From Brevibacterium sp. W7.2 (GTDB lineage Bacteria; Actinomycetota; Actinomycetes; Actinomycetales; Brevibacteriaceae): 64,000 nt of DNA. How positions within the stretch are numbered: the stretch's first letter is position 1; each line of letters opens with the position of its first letter. The notes below the pieces were generated by a model. The model saw only the letters and a program-made list of their open reading frames with translations, had not been told where the DNA came from and did no database searches. The DNA lies in contig NZ_CP073089.1 of the NCBI RefSeq assembly GCF_018137945.1, positions 3,596,001 to 3,660,000 on the forward strand. Reading direction: 5' to 3'. Positions 1 through 8,693 of this stretch are shown piece by piece. Both the position numbers and the translations under genes were made by a program.

Positions 1-1
1 G

Positions 2-607
2 GAGCGCATCCTGCGCGAAGCGGCCCGCCTCTTCTCCGAACTCGGCTACCAGGGGGCGAGCACGCGGGCGATCACCGAGGCGGTCGGCATCCGGCAGCCC
101 TCGCTCTTCCACTACTTCGCGGGCAAGGAGGCGATCGGCCGTGAGCTCATCGCGGCCCGTGTGTCGGCCTCTCCCCTGCTCAGCGGGGGATTCGCACGGA
201 CCGCCGACGATCCGGCCGTCGACCTCTTCCGGCTCTTCCGCGATGAGATGGCCATCGAGCTCGGCGGGGAGTTCGACACGCGCTGGCTCTTCCGCCTGCC
301 GCCGGCCCTCGGTGAGAAGTTCCCCGCCTGGGGTGCCGCCGTCGACGCCGCCCGGGCGACGATGGACGCGGTCCTCCGGGATGGCATCGCCGCCGGCCAG
401 TTCATCGCCGAGGACCCCGACGCCGTCCTCGAGCTCTTCGACGCTGTGGCCAACGAAGCGATGTTCTGGCCCCACGACACCCCCGACGTCCCTCCTGAGA
501 CGATCGCGAAGGTGCAGCTCCGCCTCGTCATCTCCGACCCGCAGACGATCGCCGAGGTGGTCGCCCGGGCGGGCGGACCTGCGCGCGGGTCGGGGTCGCC
601 CGGCTGA
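2..607 (+). CDS. TetR family transcriptional regulator, 5' truncated by window edge
   Basis: The reading frame is open from base 2, so the start lies outside the window; 201 residues are visible. The first 45 or so form the TetR N-terminal helix-turn-helix (ERILREAARLFSELGY, then the recognition helix region with QPSLFHYFAGKE). The rest is an Ala/Asp-rich ligand-binding half that I cannot assign to a ligand class. It is convergent with the nitrilase gene. The 25-bp palindrome at 1587-1611, between the nitrilase and permease genes, has the size expected for a TetR-family operator. That this protein binds it is inference, and a second TetR gene at 4553 is an equal candidate. Confidence 0.9.
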   Translation, partial: ERILREAARLFSELGYQGASTRAITEAVGIRQPSLFHYFAGKEAIGRELIAARVSASPLLSGGFARTADDPAVDLFRLFRDEMAIELGGEFDTRWLFRLPPALGEKFPAWGAAVDAARATMDAVLRDGIAAGQFIAEDPDAVLELFDAVANEAMFWPHDTPDVPPETIAKVQLRLVISDPQTIAEVVARAGGPARGSGSPG

Positions 608-631
608 GGTCACCGGGCGACCGTCCGCGGC

Positions 632-1513
632 TCAGGGGCGAGCGCCTCGGCCGCGCAGGCGCCTGAGGTCGGCGAGGTAGGGGTTGCGGGCTCGCGCCTC
701 GGCGATCTCCGCCGCGCTGATCACGGTGACGGCGACGCCGGCGCCGCGGTCGAGGAGGCCGACGATGCGGCCGTTGGGGTTGACGAGGCAGCTGTGGGCG
801 GTGAAGCCCTCGCCGCTGTGGTTGGCATAGGCGATCGCGAGACCGTTCTCGAGGGCCCGCGCGGGCACGAGCAGCGTCGAGGTCTGCGTCGGCGAGAACG
901 CGAGGGCCGGGTCGCGGGGCTCGTCACCGGAGGATGCGGGCACGGCGGTCGGCACGAGCAGCACCTCGGCTCCCGCCTCGGCGAGTGCGCGGGCGAACTC
1001 CGGGTACTCGATGTCGTAGCAGATGCCCATGCCGAAGCGCATGCCCCGCCAGTCGACGAGGTCGCCGCAGCGGTCGGCCGGCGTGAAGAAGTCGCGTTCG
1101 ATGTCGAAGAGATGACGCTTGTGGACCCGGGCGAGCTCGGTGCCGGAGTCGTCGAAGAACGAGGCCGCGATGAACCGGCGGGCACCGACCTCGTCGACGC
1201 TCGAGGCGACGAGCGCGACACCGAGGTCACCGGCGATGCCGGCGAGTCCCTCCCGCACCCGCTCCCCATCATGGGTCCAGGCCCGAGCCGGGTCATAGCC
1301 GGTGGCGAAGAGCTCGGGCGTGACCACCACCTCGGCGCCGCCGTCCCGTGCCTCCGCGACTCCGCGCCGCAATGTCCGCAGGTTGCCGTCGATGTCGTCG
1401 ATGCGGGCGGCCGCCTGGACGATCCCGATCGCCACCGCCGGACCCGCGCCCGCCGGACCCGCGCTGGCCGGGCTCGCACTGGCCACACGTCCCGGTGTGC
1501 GCTGTTCGCTCAT
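632..1513 (-). CDS. Carbon-nitrogen hydrolase (nitrilase superfamily)
   Basis: This 293-aa protein should hydrolyse an amide or nitrile C-N bond in the cytoplasm. The superfamily catalytic triad is visible: Glu67 in TPELFATG, Lys132 in VHKRHLF and Cys165 in GMGICYDIEYPE. The ATG at 1513 is chosen because GGAGAGGGG stands upstream on the minus strand; an in-frame extension further upstream would run through the operator and has no ribosome site. Residues 5-27 are an Ala/Pro-rich tail before the domain. It is divergent from the small membrane protein and NCS1 permease, which suggests an imported amide or nitrogenous heterocycle as substrate. The exact substrate cannot be read from the sequence. 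Confidence 0.9.
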   Translation of the reverse strand: MSEQRTPGRVASASPASAGPAGAGPAVAIGIVQAAARIDDIDGNLRTLRRGVAEARDGGAEVVVTPELFATGYDPARAWTHDGERVREGLAGIAGDLGVALVASSVDEVGARRFIAASFFDDSGTELARVHKRHLFDIERDFFTPADRCGDLVDWRGMRFGMGICYDIEYPEFARALAEAGAEVLLVPTAVPASSGDEPRDPALAFSPTQTSTLLVPARALENGLAIAYANHSGEGFTAHSCLVNPNGRIVGLLDRGAGVAVTVISAAEIAEARARNPYLADLRRLRGRGARP

Positions 1514-1555
1514 GGAGCATCCCCTCTCCGCGCGGAAGTTTTCCTCCCGCCACCA

Positions 1556-1585
1556 TTGACGGCACCTTCGCCGGTCAGTGACAAT
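1556..1585 (+). promoter_or_regulatory. Candidate promoter for the NCS1 permease operon
   Basis: TTGACG (1556-1561) and GACAAT (1580-1585) are separated by 18 bp and lie immediately upstream of the palindrome at 1587-1611. A repressor bound there would cover the start-site region. The -35 element is good and the -10 element moderate. Confidence 0.45.
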
Positions 1586-1586
1586 T

Positions 1587-1611
1587 ATAAACCAAATCGG
1601 ATTTGGTTTAT
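1587..1611. promoter_or_regulatory. 25-bp perfect palindromic operator (ATAAACCAAATC-G-GATTTGGTTTAT)
   Basis: Two 12-bp arms match perfectly around a single central G. The AT-rich site stands out in GC-rich sequence. It sits between the divergent nitrilase and permease genes, just downstream of a candidate -10 element. Size and symmetry fit a TetR-family dimer (or pair of dimers). Two TetR genes flank the cluster (2-607 and 4553-5173), and which one binds is not determined. Confidence 0.75.
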
Positions 1612-1683
1612 TGGCCGTCCGGTTCGTCGAGCGCATCGCAGCCGCTGCCCTCGACCCGCCACCGAGAGCCCGAGGAGTCACCG

Positions 1684-1893
1684 ATGACACCGCACAGCGA
1701 GTTCGCGTCCACCATGGCCGCGAACGGCACTTCACCCGCCGTCGCCGAGGAGATCGAGCGCAGAATCGCGATCGTCGAATCCACCGAGGCGGCCGATCCC
1801 TCGCGTCTGCCGCTGTCGGCGACAGAGCTCACCGTCTACACCGGGTCGGCCGTCGCCGCCTGCCTCATCGGCCTGCTGGTGGTGGCGCTGTGA
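1684..1893 (+). CDS. Small single-pass membrane protein preceding NCS1 permease
   Basis: This 69-aa protein has a soluble Glu/Ala-rich N-terminal half (about 1-48) and one C-terminal transmembrane helix ending GSAVAACLIGLLVVAL at the last residue. The ATG at 1684 has GAGGAG about 7 bases upstream. Its TGA stop overlaps the GTG start of the permease (GTGA), so translation is probably coupled and the protein may be an accessory subunit of the transporter. I do not recognise a named family. The function is inferred only from position and topology. Confidence 0.75.
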   Translation: MTPHSEFASTMAANGTSPAVAEEIERRIAIVESTEAADPSRLPLSATELTVYTGSAVAACLIGLLVVAL

Positions 1894-3344
1894 ACGGGGC
1901 ACCGGATCACACGGCCGGGTCCGCGACGGCCGCCGAGGACCCGGTCAGCCGCGAACTGCAGCAGGAGCGCATCTACGGCACGTTCCCGCTGCTGAAATCC
2001 GAGCGGACCTGGTCGGGCTGGGACTTCACGTGGGTAAACACAGCACTCGCGATCGCCACGTGGGCGTTCCTCGTCGGCGGCTCGACCGCCCTGCTCGTCG
2101 GGTTCGCCGACGGTGTGGCGGCGATGATCATCGGCAACGCGATCGGCCTGTGCTTCATGGTGCTCGCCTCCGTGCCGGCCTCCCAGCGCTACGGCTCCGA
2201 GCAGTACACACTGCTGCGCGGCGCGTTCGGCGTCGTCGGGGTCGGCCTCATCGTCTTCACGATCATCCTCGTCACGGAGATGGGCTGGTCGTCTCTGCTC
2301 GCGGTCATGGCCGGGCGCGCGACGAGCCAGGTCGCGGGCACGCTCGTCGGAGCGGAGTTCGATCAGTACGGGCCGCTCGTGACGATCGGCGGCCTCGTCG
2401 CCATCGGCATCGCGTGGTTCGTCCTCTCCCGCGGTCCGGTGACGATCGGGAAGTTCAACAAGTTCGTCGCCCCGGGGCTGGCGATCATCACCGTCGTCAT
2501 GATGATCGTCCTCGTGGCGACCACCTCGTGGGACACCCTGCGGGACGCGTCCCCGCTCGCGCCGTTCGACGATCCGACGCTCAACTTCATGGTCGCCGTC
2601 GAGTTCAACGTCGGCGTCGGGGTCTCGTGGTACCCGGTCATGGGCTCGCTCGCGCGGATGACGAAGAGCCGCCGAGCAGCCGTCTGGCCCGCCTTCGGCG
2701 CCCTGTTCTTCGCCACCCTCATCGCCCAGGCCGTCGGGATGGCCGCGGCCCTGACGATCGGCGACTCCGATCCGACGTACTGGATGGTGCCGCTGGGCGG
2801 TCCTGTCCTCGGGGTCGCCGTGCTCGCGTTCATCGGGTTCGCCAACATCACGTCGATGTCCTCGATCGTCTATTCGACGATCCTCGCGATCCGCCAGTCC
2901 GCCGGTCACGCGCTGAGACGGGTGCAGTGGAAGGCGCTCACGGCGGCCTTCTTCGTCCTGCCCGCGATCATGACGTTCTTCCCCCAGTTCATGTACGAGC
3001 AGTTCATGGTGTTCGTGTCGTTCTCCGGCGCTTTCCTCACCGCGATCTGCGGCGTCGCACTCGCCGACTACTTCGTCCTCCGCCGCCAGCACATCGACCT
3101 GCGCGAGCTCCACCTCGGCGGGCACGGCCGGCTCTACGCGTACACGGGCGGGGTCAACTGGGCGGGCATCGTCGCCGTGATCGCCGGCGCCGCGTTCTAC
3201 GTGTGGCTCTACAACCCCGTCACGCTCGAGACCGCACCGGCGTTCTCGGTCATCACCGCCGCCCTGCCCGCCGCACTCGTCGCCGGCCTCATCTACCTCC
3301 TCATCTTCCGGGTCGCCTACGCCTCCCGGCATCCGGCCCGCTGA
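1890..3344 (+). CDS. NCS1 family permease (purine/cytosine/allantoin type)
   Basis: This 484-aa integral membrane protein has about 12 predicted hydrophobic helices. The NCS1 signature is visible near residues 40-60 (RTWSGWDFTWVNTALAI), after a soluble N-tail with a second family element (EQERIYG-like, here QQERIYGTFPL). NCS1 carriers import nucleobases, hydantoins or related compounds with Na+ or H+. The GTG start at 1890 is chosen because it overlaps the stop of the small membrane protein; the longer open frame upstream runs through that gene. It is co-transcribed with the small protein and probably with the alcohol dehydrogenase. The divergent nitrilase suggests import of a nitrogen compound that is then hydrolysed. 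Confidence 0.9.
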   Translation: MNGAPDHTAGSATAAEDPVSRELQQERIYGTFPLLKSERTWSGWDFTWVNTALAIATWAFLVGGSTALLVGFADGVAAMIIGNAIGLCFMVLASVPASQRYGSEQYTLLRGAFGVVGVGLIVFTIILVTEMGWSSLLAVMAGRATSQVAGTLVGAEFDQYGPLVTIGGLVAIGIAWFVLSRGPVTIGKFNKFVAPGLAIITVVMMIVLVATTSWDTLRDASPLAPFDDPTLNFMVAVEFNVGVGVSWYPVMGSLARMTKSRRAAVWPAFGALFFATLIAQAVGMAAALTIGDSDPTYWMVPLGGPVLGVAVLAFIGFANITSMSSIVYSTILAIRQSAGHALRRVQWKALTAAFFVLPAIMTFFPQFMYEQFMVFVSFSGAFLTAICGVALADYFVLRRQHIDLRELHLGGHGRLYAYTGGVNWAGIVAVIAGAAFYVWLYNPVTLETAPAFSVITAALPAALVAGLIYLLIFRVAYASRHPAR

Positions 3345-3409
3345 GGACCGACCGCCTCGGCGAGCCCTCCAGCCCACCGCACCATGCGCCATCACCACCA
3401 AGGAGAGAC

Positions 3410-4504
3410 ATGCCCACCGCTTCACGTGCCGCCATCCACACCGCCGGACCCGACCTCACCATCGCCGAGGTGGTCGTCCGCGACCCCGGTCCCGGCCAGG
3501 TCCTCGTCAAGCTCGGCGCCTCGGGGGTGTGCGGCTCCGACCGGCACGTCCTCGACGGCGACTGGAACCTGCCGAGTCCCACCGTCATGGGCCACGAGGG
3601 AGCCGGCACCGTCGTCGCCACCGGGGAGGGCGTGACCGACCTCAACGTCGGCGACCACGTCGTCCTCAGCTGGTTCTACCCCTGCCTGCACTGCGCGGCC
3701 TGCCGCGCCGGCCGCATGTGGGTGTGCACGGGCAGCGGCGCCTCGGCCGGGCTCCTGCCCGACGGGACGACGGCGTTCGCGCAGGACGATGCCCCCGTCT
3801 ACCCGTACCTCGCCGTCGGGTCGATGAGCGAGTACACCGTCGTCGCGCAGCAGGCGGCGGTGAAGATCCCCGACGACGTCCCCTTCGACGTCGCCGCCCT
3901 CATCGGCTGCTCGATCGCCACCGGCTTCGGCGCCGTCGTCAACGACTCCGCGGTCGAACCCGGCCGCTCGGCGCTCGTCATCGGCGCCGGCGGGGTGGGG
4001 CTGAGCATCATCATGTCCCTCGCCCTGGCCGGGGCGAACCCGATCATCGCCGCCGACATCTCCGACGAGGCGCTCGGCCTCGCGTCATCGTTCGGCGCCA
4101 CGCACACGCTGACATCGGGACCCGACCTCGCCGCCGAGGTCGCCGCGCTCACCGGGACCGGCGTCGACTACGCGTTCGAGGCGATCGGCCGGCGCCAGAC
4201 GATCGAGCAGATGCCTGAGTGCCTGATGCCCGGCGGCACCGCCGTCGTCGTCGGACTGCCCCCGGAGGACGATCCGGTCTCCGTCGACGCCCTGCTCCTG
4301 GCCGAAGAGGGCAAGCGGCTCGTCGGCTCGAACTACGGGTCGACGGTTCCCGGTCGCGACTTCCCGCTCCTCGCCGAGCTCTACCGCGCGGGGAAGCTGC
4401 CGATCGACCGCCTCATCACCGATCGGGTCGGCCTCGACGAGGCCAATGCGGCCTTCGACGCGATGCGCGCGGGGGCTCAGGGCCGCACGGTCATCGTCCA
4501 CTGA
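3410..4504 (+). CDS. Zinc-dependent alcohol dehydrogenase (MDR superfamily)
   Basis: This 364-aa cytosolic NAD(P)-dependent oxidoreductase has catalytic zinc ligands Cys41 (GVCGSD), His62-Glu63 (GHEGAG) and Cys167 (LIGCSIATG). The structural zinc lobe has Cys92, 95, 98 and 106, and the Rossmann motif GAGGVG is at 192-197. This is the class III/ADH type layout of usual length. AAGGAGAGAC directly precedes the ATG at 3410. The gene follows the NCS1 permease by 65 bp and is probably in the same operon, so it may oxidise an alcohol or aldehyde arising from the imported compound. The substrate is not evident. Confidence 0.92.
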   Translation: MPTASRAAIHTAGPDLTIAEVVVRDPGPGQVLVKLGASGVCGSDRHVLDGDWNLPSPTVMGHEGAGTVVATGEGVTDLNVGDHVVLSWFYPCLHCAACRAGRMWVCTGSGASAGLLPDGTTAFAQDDAPVYPYLAVGSMSEYTVVAQQAAVKIPDDVPFDVAALIGCSIATGFGAVVNDSAVEPGRSALVIGAGGVGLSIIMSLALAGANPIIAADISDEALGLASSFGATHTLTSGPDLAAEVAALTGTGVDYAFEAIGRRQTIEQMPECLMPGGTAVVVGLPPEDDPVSVDALLLAEEGKRLVGSNYGSTVPGRDFPLLAELYRAGKLPIDRLITDRVGLDEANAAFDAMRAGAQGRTVIVH

Positions 4505-4552
4505 CCGCCTCCTGACGGGAGGGGATGCGCGACGCTCTGAGAGAATGGCGCC

Positions 4553-5173
4553 ATGGCGCGACCGAGCAAGAACATCCTCTCCCCCAGCATCATCGCCGAG
4601 GCGGCCCTGACGTTGGTCGAGCGCGATCACGATTTCACGATTCCCGGGATCGCGAAGGAGCTCGGGGTCAACCCGTCATCGCTCTACCACCACGTCCGGG
4701 GCGGTCGCGACGAGATCATCAACCTCATGCGCGAGGCGCTCTACGGTCGCATCGACCTGCGTGCGGCGACCGCGGAGGGCGCCCCGTGGCAGGACCGGCT
4801 GCGGGCGTGGATCCGCAGCTACCGGGCGAACATGGCGAAGCTGCCCGCCGCGATGCCGCTGCTCGTCGGCTCCCCGGTCGACGACCTGCCGACGCTGCGG
4901 ATCTACGAGGTCGCGTTCGCGATCCTCGACGAGATCGGCATCCCCGCCGAGGACCAAGTCGACGTCGTCTCGATGCTCGACGCGGTCGTCCTCGGATCGG
5001 CGCTCGATCGCGGTGCCCCGGTGCCGATGTGGCAGCCGGGCGATCATGCGGTCCCGCACCTGCAGCGTGCGGCGCCGTTCGGGGATGATGATGACCGTTC
5101 GGCCAGGGGTCTCGAGCTCGCGATCACCGGTGCTGTCGCTGCGATCGAATCCCTCATCGCCGAGGCGGCCTGA
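4553..5173 (+). CDS. TetR family transcriptional regulator
   Basis: This 206-aa protein has an N-terminal helix-turn-helix (about 8-55; IPGIAKELGVNPSSLYHHV) and a C-terminal effector domain of the TetR_C_1 type (WQDRLRAWIRSYRANMAKLP). It lies 48 bp after the alcohol dehydrogenase on the same strand. It is therefore a plausible local regulator of the permease-dehydrogenase operon through the palindrome at 1587-1611. Only a weak GAGAG precedes the ATG, which would suit low expression or coupling. Confidence 0.9.
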   Translation: MARPSKNILSPSIIAEAALTLVERDHDFTIPGIAKELGVNPSSLYHHVRGGRDEIINLMREALYGRIDLRAATAEGAPWQDRLRAWIRSYRANMAKLPAAMPLLVGSPVDDLPTLRIYEVAFAILDEIGIPAEDQVDVVSMLDAVVLGSALDRGAPVPMWQPGDHAVPHLQRAAPFGDDDDRSARGLELAITGAVAAIESLIAEAA

Positions 5174-5235
5174 GGGTTGGTGTCGTCTGCAGCCTGAGGG
5201 TCGGCGTCAGCCTTGTCCGCGAGCCGGGCTCGGAG

Positions 5236-5631
5236 TCACCCCTCGTTCGGGGCGATGAAGAGCTTCCGCAGCGGTGACTTGTCGATGTACCACCGCGTCT
5301 TCATCCCGGCGGTCAGGCGGACGAGGGAGCCGGGTGCCAGCACGACCGGCTCCTGCGCGGGGTCGTCGAATTCGATGCGACCGGCACCGGAGATGACGAG
5401 GAAGACCTCGTCGCCCTCGACATCGCGCATCGCGCCCGTGCTCATCTCCCACAGTCCGTAGTCGACGTCGCCGATCGTTCCGAGCTCGGCGAACGCTGTC
5501 GTCGTTTCCGCGGCGGGCGCCCCAGCGTCGCCGGGCGCGTCAGTCCCGGCGGGGTCGAGGCGCTGCCACTCCTCGATCGGCTCGTGGTCGAGGGGGTAGG
5601 TGGTCGTGTCGATCGGCTCCGTTGCGCTCAT
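5236..5631 (-). CDS. Cupin domain protein (DUF861/cupin_3 type)
   Basis: This 131-aa protein carries a single small beta-barrel cupin domain over about residues 50-128, with the segment GDEVFLVISGAGRIEF followed by the PGSLVRLTAGMKTRW turn seen in cupin_3 proteins. It lacks the His cluster of metal-binding cupins, so an enzymatic metal site is not evident. It is divergent from the FAD oxidoreductase by 171 bp. Cupin_3 genes commonly sit beside amine-oxidising FAD enzymes in polyamine or amino-acid catabolic loci, so a role in binding a pathway intermediate is plausible but unproven. Confidence 0.85.
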   Translation of the reverse strand: MSATEPIDTTTYPLDHEPIEEWQRLDPAGTDAPGDAGAPAAETTTAFAELGTIGDVDYGLWEMSTGAMRDVEGDEVFLVISGAGRIEFDDPAQEPVVLAPGSLVRLTAGMKTRWYIDKSPLRKLFIAPNEG

Positions 5632-5722
5632 GCGCCCAGTGTAGCGAGCGGAACCGGAACACGAGCACGGAATTCGGAGCCGCCTCGGCGATTACATATG
5701 CCAATACGACGTCCAGCTGCTG

Positions 5723-5752
5723 TTTACAGCACGACTAGCCATGGGATAGAAC
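5723..5752 (+). promoter_or_regulatory. Candidate promoter for the FAD oxidoreductase
   Basis: TTTACA (5723-5728) and TAGAAC (5747-5752) are spaced by 18 bp in an AT-richer part of the divergent gap, about 50 bp upstream of the TTG start. This is a weak consensus match. Confidence 0.3.
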
Positions 5753-5802
5753 TGAATCCGTACGCTCGCAGCGGGCGGGCGCACTCGATCAGGAGAGCTC
5801 CA

Positions 5803-7254
5803 TTGACCTACCTCAACGGTGAGGCGTCGTTCTGGCTGGCGCAGTCGCCGGCCGCGCCCATCCCCACCCCACTCCCCTCTGCCAAGCAGGACCTCGTCAT
5901 CGTCGGCGGCGGCATGACCGGGCTGTGGTCGGCCTACTGCGCCCGCCAGGCCCACCCCGACTGGGCGATCACGGTCATCGAAGCGAAGACGGTCGGCTAC
6001 GGCGCCTCGGGCCGCAACGGCGGGTGGCTCTCCACGCTCATGCCCGGCAATCGGGCCCGCTTCGCCGAGGCGGTCGACCGCGCCGTCATCGATGACCCGG
6101 ACGGCCCGGTCGGCTCGGCCCGACGGACCGGCGTCGAGAGCGTCCGGGCCTTCCAGTCCGCGCTCTTCGATTCGATCGACGAGGTCCTCGACGTGCTCGA
6201 GACCGAGGGCATCGACGCCGAGGCGGTGCGCGGCGGGCACATCGACGTCGCCCAGTCCGCGGCAGGGATGGCCCGCCTCCACGACCTCGTCGAGGGCAAC
6301 CGCCGGTTCGGGTACGGGCCTGAGGACATGCAGGTCCTTGACGCCGCCGAGACGCGGGCGAGGATCAACGTCGACAACGCGCAGGGCAGCGTCTTCGTGC
6401 CCGGCACCGCGCGCATCGACCCGGCGCTCCTCACCGAAGGACTCGCCCGCGTTCTGCGCGAGCGCGGCGTGACGATCTGCGAGGGCACGCGGGCCCGGCA
6501 CATCGGCACCGGCCTCGTGTCGACCGAACGCGGCCCGGTCAGCGGGGAGACGATCTTCGTCTGCCTCGAAGGGTATTCCGACACCGTCGCCGGAGACCTG
6601 CCCGGCCTCGAGGGCCGCCAGGTCATTCCCGTGTTCTCCTCGATGATCGCCACCGAGCCGCTGCCGGCCGAGGCGTGGGAGCAGATCGGCTGGGAGGGCA
6701 GGGAGTGCCTCGGCGATGCCGCGCACACCTTCATCTACGCCCAGCGCACCGCCGATGATCGGATCGCCCTCGGCGGCCGGGGTGCGCCGTATGCCTTCGG
6801 CTCGGGCCTGCCCGGTGATGGACGGGTCCCCGCCGAGGTGGTCGACCTGCTCCGCACGCGCCTGTCCTCGCTCTTCCCGACCCTCGACGTCGAGGTCGCC
6901 CACGCGTGGCGGGGTGCACTCGGGGTGACGCGCGACTGGTGCGCCGGAATCTTCTTCGACCCCGCACAGCGCATCGGCGTGGCGCGCGGGTATGCCGGAC
7001 ACGGGGTGACGGCGACGCATCTGGCGGCGAAGACGCTGCTCGACCGGGCGGCCGGCACGCCGACGCCGCTGACCGCCCTGCCGTGGAACGACCACGTCTC
7101 GGGGCAGTGGGAGCCCGAGCCGATCCGGTGGCTCGGCATCCGGTCGATGTACAAGATCTTCAACCTCGCCGATGAGTGGGAGCGCATCACCGACGCGCAG
7201 CGGACGAGTCTCCTCGCCCGTTTCGGCGCGCGGCTCGCCGGCCTCGCGGAGTAG
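5803..7254 (+). CDS. FAD-dependent amine oxidoreductase (DAO/OrdL-PuuB type)
   Basis: This 483-aa protein has the FAD-binding dinucleotide fold at the N-terminus (LVIVGGGMTG, 31-40) and the ASGRNGGW motif (68-75) typical of gamma-glutamylputrescine oxidase and OrdL relatives. Such enzymes oxidise secondary or primary amines to imines, passing electrons to oxygen. The start is TTG at 5803: AGGAGAG at 5791-5797 is perfectly placed, and no ATG or GTG near the domain start has a ribosome site. It is followed by an aminotransferase and divergent from a cupin, a set that suggests polyamine or amino-acid catabolism. Confidence 0.88.
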   Translation: MTYLNGEASFWLAQSPAAPIPTPLPSAKQDLVIVGGGMTGLWSAYCARQAHPDWAITVIEAKTVGYGASGRNGGWLSTLMPGNRARFAEAVDRAVIDDPDGPVGSARRTGVESVRAFQSALFDSIDEVLDVLETEGIDAEAVRGGHIDVAQSAAGMARLHDLVEGNRRFGYGPEDMQVLDAAETRARINVDNAQGSVFVPGTARIDPALLTEGLARVLRERGVTICEGTRARHIGTGLVSTERGPVSGETIFVCLEGYSDTVAGDLPGLEGRQVIPVFSSMIATEPLPAEAWEQIGWEGRECLGDAAHTFIYAQRTADDRIALGGRGAPYAFGSGLPGDGRVPAEVVDLLRTRLSSLFPTLDVEVAHAWRGALGVTRDWCAGIFFDPAQRIGVARGYAGHGVTATHLAAKTLLDRAAGTPTPLTALPWNDHVSGQWEPEPIRWLGIRSMYKIFNLADEWERITDAQRTSLLARFGARLAGLAE

Positions 7255-7329
7255 CGGTGCCGACTTCAGGTCGTTCCAGGCAGAGAATCCGGCGGCGGGT
7301 TGAGGTGTGCGGTGCACCTCTGCCGCTCT

Positions 7330-7380
7330 CCGGACGCAGAGTGTCGATTTCGGACTCGATCATCGACACTCTGCGTCCGG
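7330..7380. terminator. Hairpin, 19-bp perfect arms, 13-nt loop
   Basis: Bases 7330-7348 and 7362-7380 are perfect inverted copies. The stem is far stronger than chance and lies 76 bp after the stop of the FAD oxidoreductase. No U-run follows, as is usual for actinobacterial hairpin terminators. A regulatory or repeat role cannot be excluded. Confidence 0.6.
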
Positions 7381-7477
7381 GAAACGGCGGCGCGGCGCGG
7401 GCCGTGCTGCTGTCACACGGCCGGGCTGAGATCTGCCAGACTCAGTGAGAGGGCAGCGACGATGAAGGAGTGCGACC

Positions 7478-8647
7478 ATGACGACCCCGGACCAGCGCAT
7501 CTCGCCGATGGCGCAGACGTACCCGGCCTCGGACATCCGCAGGATGTTCAACCTCGCGCTCGATCACCCCGAGGCCGTCAAGCTCACTGTCGGCGAACCG
7601 GACTTCCCCACGCCGGAGCACATCAAGGCCGCCGGCATCCGGGCGATCGAGAACAATGAGACCAGCTACGTCGCCAATGCCGGGATCCCGGGGCTGCGCG
7701 AGGCGATCGCGGAGAAGTACGCGGCCCGCTGGGGACGGCCGGTCGGCGTCGAGAACGTCATGGTCACCTTCGGGGCGATGGAGGCGCTCACCCTCTCCCT
7801 CGATGCCACGGTCTCGCCCGGGCAGGAGGTCATCATCGCCGATCCGAGCTTCCCGAACTACCGCGGTCAGATCCACCGCCTCGGCGCGTTTGCCGTGCCC
7901 GTGCCCGTGCACGAGGACAGCGGCTTCAAGGTCCGCGCCGAGGATGTCCGGGCCGCCGTCACCGAGCGGACCGCGGCGATCATCCTCAACTCCCCGTCGA
8001 ATCCGCTCGGCTCGGTCATCGATCGGGGCGATCTCGAGGGGATCGTCGACCTCGCCGAGGAGTTCGGGTTCACGATCATCTCCGATGAGGTCTACGACGA
8101 GATCGTCTTCGACGATGCGACGTTCACCTCGATCGCCGAGGTGCGGCCCGGGTTCGATCGGCACCTCGTCATCGGCAGCTTCTCGAAGACCTACGCGATG
8201 ACGGGGTGGCGGTGCGGGTTCGTCATCGCCCCTGCCGATCTCATCGCACCGATGCCGCTGCTCCAGGAGGGGCTGACCTCGAGTCTGCCGGGCTTCGTCC
8301 AGGAGGCGGCGATCGCCGCGCTCACCGGCCCGCAGTCGGTGGTGGGAGAGATGGTCGAGTCGTATGCGCAGCGCCGTGACCTCATCGTCGACGAGGTCAA
8401 CGCCATCGACGGAATGAGCGTGCTGCGCCCCGAGGCGACGTTCTACGCGTTCGCCAACGTCAAGGACTGGGGTCTGAGCTCGTGGGACGTCGCACTCGAG
8501 CTGCTGAGGCACCACGGGCTCGCCACGATTCCCGGGTCGGCATTCGGCCCCGCCGGGGAGGGCTATCTGCGGCTGACGTTCGCCGTGTCCCCGGAGACGA
8601 TCAGGGAGGCGTGCCGACGCCTCGCGGACTTCGCCGCGACGCGGTGA
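7478..8647 (+). CDS. Class I/II pyridoxal-phosphate aminotransferase
   Basis: This 389-aa AspC-like enzyme transfers an amino group between an amino acid and a 2-oxoacid. Visible family landmarks are the substrate loop VGEPDF (38-43), Asn175 in NSPSNPLG, Asp203/Tyr206 in SDEVYDE, the PLP lysine Lys237 in SFSKTYAMTGWR, and Arg245. GAAGGAG precedes the ATG at 7478 by 7 bases. It follows the FAD oxidoreductase across a strong hairpin, so it is probably a separate transcript. It may handle the amino acid or keto acid produced by that pathway. Confidence 0.92.
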   Translation: MTTPDQRISPMAQTYPASDIRRMFNLALDHPEAVKLTVGEPDFPTPEHIKAAGIRAIENNETSYVANAGIPGLREAIAEKYAARWGRPVGVENVMVTFGAMEALTLSLDATVSPGQEVIIADPSFPNYRGQIHRLGAFAVPVPVHEDSGFKVRAEDVRAAVTERTAAIILNSPSNPLGSVIDRGDLEGIVDLAEEFGFTIISDEVYDEIVFDDATFTSIAEVRPGFDRHLVIGSFSKTYAMTGWRCGFVIAPADLIAPMPLLQEGLTSSLPGFVQEAAIAALTGPQSVVGEMVESYAQRRDLIVDEVNAIDGMSVLRPEATFYAFANVKDWGLSSWDVALELLRHHGLATIPGSAFGPAGEGYLRLTFAVSPETIREACRRLADFAATR

Positions 8648-8693
8648 CAGGGTGGCGCAGTGACGCTGTGACTTCAGCAGGCCGAGAACGCGA

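Noticed and set aside
632..1735. Longer frame extending the nitrilase upstream through 1735
   Set aside because: The extension is Arg/Ser-rich, crosses the operator and promoter and lacks a ribosome site; the ATG at 1513 has one.
1836..3425. Long minus-strand frame opposite the NCS1 permease and similar large antisense frames elsewhere (e.g. 11960-15817, 45692-47431)
   Set aside because: They are Arg/Asp/Glu/Gly-rich, without motifs, and mirror real genes; this is expected in very high-GC DNA.
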